Assembly: GCA_022264855.1 (NCBI GenBank)
Contig: JABYQU010000042.1
Location: 124,001-188,000 of the forward strand
DNA from: Lenzites betulinus
Lineage: Eukaryota > Basidiomycota > Agaricomycetes > Polyporales > Polyporaceae
Reading direction: 5' to 3'
DNA: 64,000 nt
Position 1 is the first letter of the stretch, and every line of letters begins with the position of its first letter. The notes beneath the pieces are model-generated. The model was not told the DNA's origin. It made no database searches and worked only from the letters and a program-made list of their open reading frames with translations. A program made the translations under genes and the position numbers. Below are positions 60,701 to 64,000 of the stretch, in pieces.

Positions 60701-61168
60701 GTAAACAGGGACCTACAAGCAGGCACTGATTTTACAATCATTAACAACATCCCAAGCAGCTTTTAACAATGTTAAACAACCTCAGAGCTCATTTTACAAC
60801 CATTAACAACATCTAAAGCAGCTTTTAACAATGATTAACATCATTTGACAATGCTAGGGTCCATTGTATAAATGTGCTCTATTTTACAATCAATAACAAC
60901 ACTGTACAGATTAACAACCATTAATGGGTTTGTACAACACCTGGGGGCCAGATTAACAATAAACTATGGTGGCCACAGAATACACACTGCTGGTACCACC
61001 TTGGTGGGCTATTGTAATACAACAGTGGAAGCCACAGGTGGGACCCAGGGCGACCATACTTGGGAGCCGTATGAGAGCTGTAAGGATCTCGCAGCGTTGG
61101 ACGAGTATTGCACGCTCATGGGAGTCAGCTCATGGCGAGCCTTACCCCGGAAACCAGCCGCACACTAA
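54762..61168 (+). CDS. Pol ORF (RT, RNase H, integrase, chromodomain), split by palindromic element 2
   Basis: Coding runs 54762-58231 and resumes at 61048, stop at 61166-61168. Reverse transcriptase: VIDARQRND, QGDTNAPSTFQRLM and the catalytic YLDDIFVFSD near residue 300. RNase H begins ICDASLFGIGALYG near 445. Integrase has the HHCC zinc region (HSTLGHLG ... CITCGTCH) and a DDE core with SMDFVGPFP, SDRDSKFTSKFW and FHPQTDGLSERTIR. The C-terminus is a chromodomain: CRFHVRWTQGDHTWEPYESC when the insert is ignored. The frame closes exactly across the excised insert. No ATG is placed at the start; the frame is continuous with gag through one TAG. Confidence 0.92.
58232..61040. mobile_element. 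Palindromic foldback element 2 (2809 bp)
   Basis: Arms 58232-59583 and 59689-61040 (1352 bp each) mirror each other around a 105-bp centre; coordinates are exactly symmetric. Ends CACCTGTGG and CCACAGGTG; 7-bp duplication GGACCCA at 58225-58231 and 61041-61047. The inner kilobase is very similar to element 1 but the outer 250-330 bp differ and carry repeated TTGTTAATG.TTGTAAAA words. Inserted inside the chromodomain of pol. Confidence 0.85.
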
Positions 61169-61483
61169 TACGTGTGCGGTGGGGAGTAGCTACGCCGATA
61201 CGGCGAGTGTAGCCAGTGCGGCGTCAAAGGAGAAAAGGACTTGTGCGTCCGGCGTTGAAGGCGCGAGCACAGCCACATGCTAGCAAGCGCTCGCACGCGG
61301 TCACATGTGCTACGCGCGACGCGTCGCGTAATTACAGCTCAGATTCGAGCTCAGCCAGCGCTTAGCGTGGCTCCGCGACCCTGCGACTGGCGAATTGCCA
61401 GCTCGCGCTCGCCTAACTTCACACTCGTCTCTCTTGCTTTCACTACGACTCTCTCACTCGCCCTCAACACTCGCACCACCGCC
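61169..61483 (+). promoter_or_regulatory. Spacer between pol and ORF3
   Basis: Non-coding as read, with short hairpins just after the pol stop. The last 60 bases before ORF3 are strongly pyrimidine-rich (CTCTCTTGCTTTCAC-type), like a fungal 5' leader, so ORF3 may have its own promoter. Confidence 0.4.
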
Positions 61484-63850
61484 ATGAACCCCGACCAATC
61501 CCAGCCGCCTCACGCGCCCCTCAACGCACCCCCGAGCGCCACTACCGAAATGGTAGTGGATCGCCCAGCACCCCCCTCTACCGCCATGCCACCAAACGTG
61601 GCCTTCCCGGATCCTGCCGCCCCAGCCGTGCATCAGCAAGTAGCTGGGTATCCTGCGCCGTATCCGGCCCAGTACCAGTACGGCGGTGCCCCAACGCAGA
61701 CACCGCCTACGAATCAATATCCGCAGCCGGGATACGGCTACGCGTACCCGCCCGCGTACCCTCAAGCACATGGGGCGTCGGTCTCAGCGTTTGCTCCGCC
61801 CCAAAATCAGGTCGCTCCCATGGGCGTAATGCCAGGGATGCCGCCCATCATGCCACTGAGCATGAACCTGGCCTGGGGACCGGTAGCAGAGCATCCGCTC
61901 CTCGTCGCGCATACGACGGGCTGCGTGATCTGCGCCGAGTTCATCCGCCATCTTCGGGGCGCGCAGTCGGAGCCATCGCTGCGCGAAGCTCAAATGAGCG
62001 TGCAAGCTCAGCTTCAAGCCCGGTTCTGGCAGTACTTCGAGGAGCATAGTCGCTCCAAGGAGGGAGGGGACGCCGCGGAGAACGAGCGGCGTATAGCCGA
62101 ACTGCAAGAGCAGTTGAAGGAGGCACGGCAGCTCGCAGATGAGCGTCGTGAGACGATGGAGCGGTACCGTCGCGAGCGCAACGACGAGCGCGAGCGGTAC
62201 GATCTGCAAGACGAGAAGGATCGACTCCAGCAGCAGCTGGAGGATATGAAGAAACAACAGGAGTCTCGAGCAGAAACTGCTCGTTACCAACCTTACAGCC
62301 GTCCCAACGAGGACAGGACGGTGCGGCGCGGGGATAGGCGCGAGGACATGTCGTCCCGCTTTCCCCCGCCAATATCAGCAGGGGACGTTCGTGGATTTGA
62401 CATGTTCCGACAAGGATCGTCTACCACGACTCGGCCGACGCAGACGTCGCCCGAGACCCAAAGAATCGAGCCGCCGCGGGAAGAGCCGGCCCCGCACCCC
62501 ATGGTCGACTACGACTTCTCGTCGGAAGACGAGGCTACGTTCGACGCCAAACGGGCGCGGCGTATTTCGAGTCGGCAAGTGATGCGGAACGCGCGTCGAG
62601 GAGTACCAGCTCCTCCACGCCCGGGCACGATGACGTGGACAGGCACGACTGCCGCCTCTCATCAGTCGCTCATCCCCAACTGGCCCCACGACGAGTTAGC
62701 CGCACCGGCGAACTCGGACCCCAAGCTCACCAACCATTGGTACGACTTCGTGCCAATGACTCAAGAGGAGGCCCGGCAAATCTTGGATGCCTCGCACACT
62801 GACATGGGTCAGGCGCGGCATCGCATACAACATCTGCTGGCGCAGGTCAACGCCAACCCCGCACTGACCAGCGTGCGGGGATTACAAGTCTTGGTGAGCA
62901 GCTGGCGGAACCCCGACCGAGCTGGTCCCTCGGGTGGCCCATCCAGTCGGACAGGTCCCACCGTAGACCAGCCCCACCCGGCTGCATATACGCCGCCGGG
63001 GTTAATCCCTACAAGCACGGCGCATCTGCCGATGCCCACCACCCGCAACGACCGCCCGATTGCAGGACGGCCGTATCGCTCCAAGCAGCAGCCGCACGTG
63101 AAGCTCGCGCAGCCACGGCTGGACTCCACCGCGAAGGAGCTTCGCGAGTGGATGAAGAACTACCCGTCGTCTCGTCCGTCGTGGATGACGGTCGCCCCCG
63201 ACGGTCGGCCGCAACTGGTCCACGTCGAGTTCCACCAGATGGGTCGCCGCGCTTTGACGCGCCGTGTAACCCCGTCTGAACGCGGACGGTGGCTCTCGCT
63301 GACGAACGTATTGTTCTCAGTGCCGGGCCTGTACCGTCACATCATTCTGACGGGACAGTACCCTGTCAGCCCCGAGAGCACCACGCAGGCATATCCCGGC
63401 AGCTTCGCAGAGGACGCGCTGTCCCTGTTTCACGTCGCACTCTGGTACGCCCGACTAGGCGTCACCATCGAGTGGGCAGACGAGCACCGCGACGCGGCCG
63501 CACGATCCCGCGCCTCTCGCGAAGGAATCACTCCCGGGGAACCTATCACGGCTCTCCCCGGCATACACTCTGTATCGGAGGTGGTCAATGTACCCCCTCC
63601 CCAATCCCTAAACATAGCGGCGACACCCACGTCGACCGCTACCAACGAGGCTCCGGCCGCTAACCCCGCTCCTCCCCCTCCAGCTCACGCGTCGAACGAC
63701 AACATGGAGGTCGAGGAGGGCGAGGCTGCGCCCACCACCACGGCCCCGGTCACCGAAATGGGTGACGCAGGGGCTCGTCAAGAGACTCAAGGAGAGCCGG
63801 GAGGCGATGCTCCCCCTCCTTACGACGATGCTACGTCCATGGCGTCGTGA
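61484..63850 (+). CDS. ORF3 of the retrotransposon, unknown 788-residue protein
   Basis: Starts MNPDQSQPPHAP at 61484, chosen because of the pyrimidine-rich leader just before; the frame is open upstream to 61277. Layout: residues 1-130 are low complexity, rich in Pro, Gln and Tyr (QYQYGGAP, PGYGYAYPPAYPQ); CVICAEFIRHL near 145; a long charged coiled coil at about 195-265 (AELQEQLKEARQLADE...); a Pro/Arg linker; a compact region at about 405-690 (NHWYDFVPMTQEEARQIL, GLQVLVSSWRN, VEFHQMGRRALTRRV, LFHVALWYARLGVTIEW); and an acidic tail ending PPPYDDATSMAS. No signal peptide or membrane helix, so not an envelope. No family recognised. It carries the same short hairpins as gag and pol, which ties it to the element. 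Confidence 0.75.
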   Translation: MNPDQSQPPHAPLNAPPSATTEMVVDRPAPPSTAMPPNVAFPDPAAPAVHQQVAGYPAPYPAQYQYGGAPTQTPPTNQYPQPGYGYAYPPAYPQAHGASVSAFAPPQNQVAPMGVMPGMPPIMPLSMNLAWGPVAEHPLLVAHTTGCVICAEFIRHLRGAQSEPSLREAQMSVQAQLQARFWQYFEEHSRSKEGGDAAENERRIAELQEQLKEARQLADERRETMERYRRERNDERERYDLQDEKDRLQQQLEDMKKQQESRAETARYQPYSRPNEDRTVRRGDRREDMSSRFPPPISAGDVRGFDMFRQGSSTTTRPTQTSPETQRIEPPREEPAPHPMVDYDFSSEDEATFDAKRARRISSRQVMRNARRGVPAPPRPGTMTWTGTTAASHQSLIPNWPHDELAAPANSDPKLTNHWYDFVPMTQEEARQILDASHTDMGQARHRIQHLLAQVNANPALTSVRGLQVLVSSWRNPDRAGPSGGPSSRTGPTVDQPHPAAYTPPGLIPTSTAHLPMPTTRNDRPIAGRPYRSKQQPHVKLAQPRLDSTAKELREWMKNYPSSRPSWMTVAPDGRPQLVHVEFHQMGRRALTRRVTPSERGRWLSLTNVLFSVPGLYRHIILTGQYPVSPESTTQAYPGSFAEDALSLFHVALWYARLGVTIEWADEHRDAAARSRASREGITPGEPITALPGIHSVSEVVNVPPPQSLNIAATPTSTATNEAPAANPAPPPPAHASNDNMEVEEGEAAPTTTAPVTEMGDAGARQETQGEPGGDAPPPYDDATSMAS

Positions 63851-64000
63851 ACCTATGTGGTTCACCGCCCATGATACTATCACCGCGCAGGTGCCTGCCC
63901 CACCTGCGTCGACTACTATTGGCTAATCAACAATCATAACCCCACCGAAATTGGTGGACGAGTATATTATCGGGCATGCCGCCTCTTACCGTCAGCCTCG
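63851..64000 (+). other. Non-coding tail of the element in view
   Basis: Contains hairpins CGCAGGTG/CACCTGCG (63886-63893 with 63901-63908) and CCACC/GGTGG near 63941-63956. The 3' LTR should lie beyond the window. Confidence 0.4.

Larger units (their letters stand above)
48741..64000 (+). mobile_element. Chromodomain Gypsy (Ty3-type) LTR retrotransposon, runs off the window
   Basis: Order: putative 5' LTR (48741-49062), leader, gag-protease, TAG, pol (RT, RNase H, integrase, chromodomain), a third ORF, and hairpin-rich non-coding sequence to the window end. The 3' LTR is not in view. Gag and pol have no internal stop apart from the TAG between them and the two inserted palindromes, so insertion was fairly recent. 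Minus the inserts, at least 9.8 kb is present. Its coding and non-coding parts share a dense set of short hairpins (see findings). Confidence 0.85.

Noticed and set aside
49158..61040. Palindromes as assembly fold-back artefacts
   Set aside because: Not fully excluded, but each has its own 7-bp duplication, restores an ORF exactly, and the two differ from each other in ends, centre and arms.
1..64000. CRISPR arrays, bacterial operons, riboswitches
   Set aside because: None seen; the intron-rich genes and tRNA introns show this is eukaryotic nuclear DNA.

Overview
The window looks like nuclear DNA of an Agaricomycete fungus, probably a wood-decay polypore. The genes are broken by many 49-65 bp GT-AG introns, and families typical of that group are present (DUF6534 membrane proteins, questin-oxidase-like DUF4243 enzymes, a fungal SLATT protein, F-box proteins, a chromodomain Gypsy element). 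Exon structures below were built by hand from splice motifs, reading-frame continuity and family knowledge. No search was run.

Layout. 0.5-4.4 kb: an F-box protein and the GPI mannosyltransferase GPI18. 4.8-5.0 kb: a very small Cys-rich membrane protein. 5.7-7.8 kb: a 14-TM drug/H+ antiporter on the minus strand. 8.5-11.5 kb: a small unknown gene and a SLATT-domain protein. 14.2-22.7 kb: two questin-oxidase-like paralogs with identical intron phases, flanking an NCS1 permease; an inverted-repeat element and a tRNA-Glu lie between the permease and the second paralog. 23.4-26.5 kb: a 5'-truncated P450, an intron-containing tRNA-Met, a diverged inverted tRNA copy, and Rab18. 27.3-33.8 kb: a tandem duplication carrying two DUF6534 genes; the first resolves into 21 tiny exons and the second parallels it. 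34.2-43.5 kb: a nuclear-type unknown, a Ca2+/H+ exchanger with one apparent frameshift, a Cys/His-rich unknown, a tRNA-headed SINE-like repeat, an unresolved gene and tafazzin.

45.3-64 kb is dominated by nested mobile DNA. A gene for a PHD-finger protein stops abruptly at 48741, where a chromodomain Gypsy retrotransposon begins. Its gag-protease and pol share one frame and are separated by a single TAG. Two giant palindromes (2577 and 2809 bp, each with a 7-bp target duplication) have inserted into it, one at gag codon 6 and one inside the chromodomain of pol. Removing each insert restores the frame exactly. A third large ORF follows pol.

Two signals stand out. First, the palindromes form a foldback element family with kilobase arms and no visible transposase. 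Second, the retrotransposon itself, but not the neighbouring genes I read, is full of short perfect hairpins (7-12 bp stems), in coding and non-coding parts alike. I know of no standard feature that explains this.
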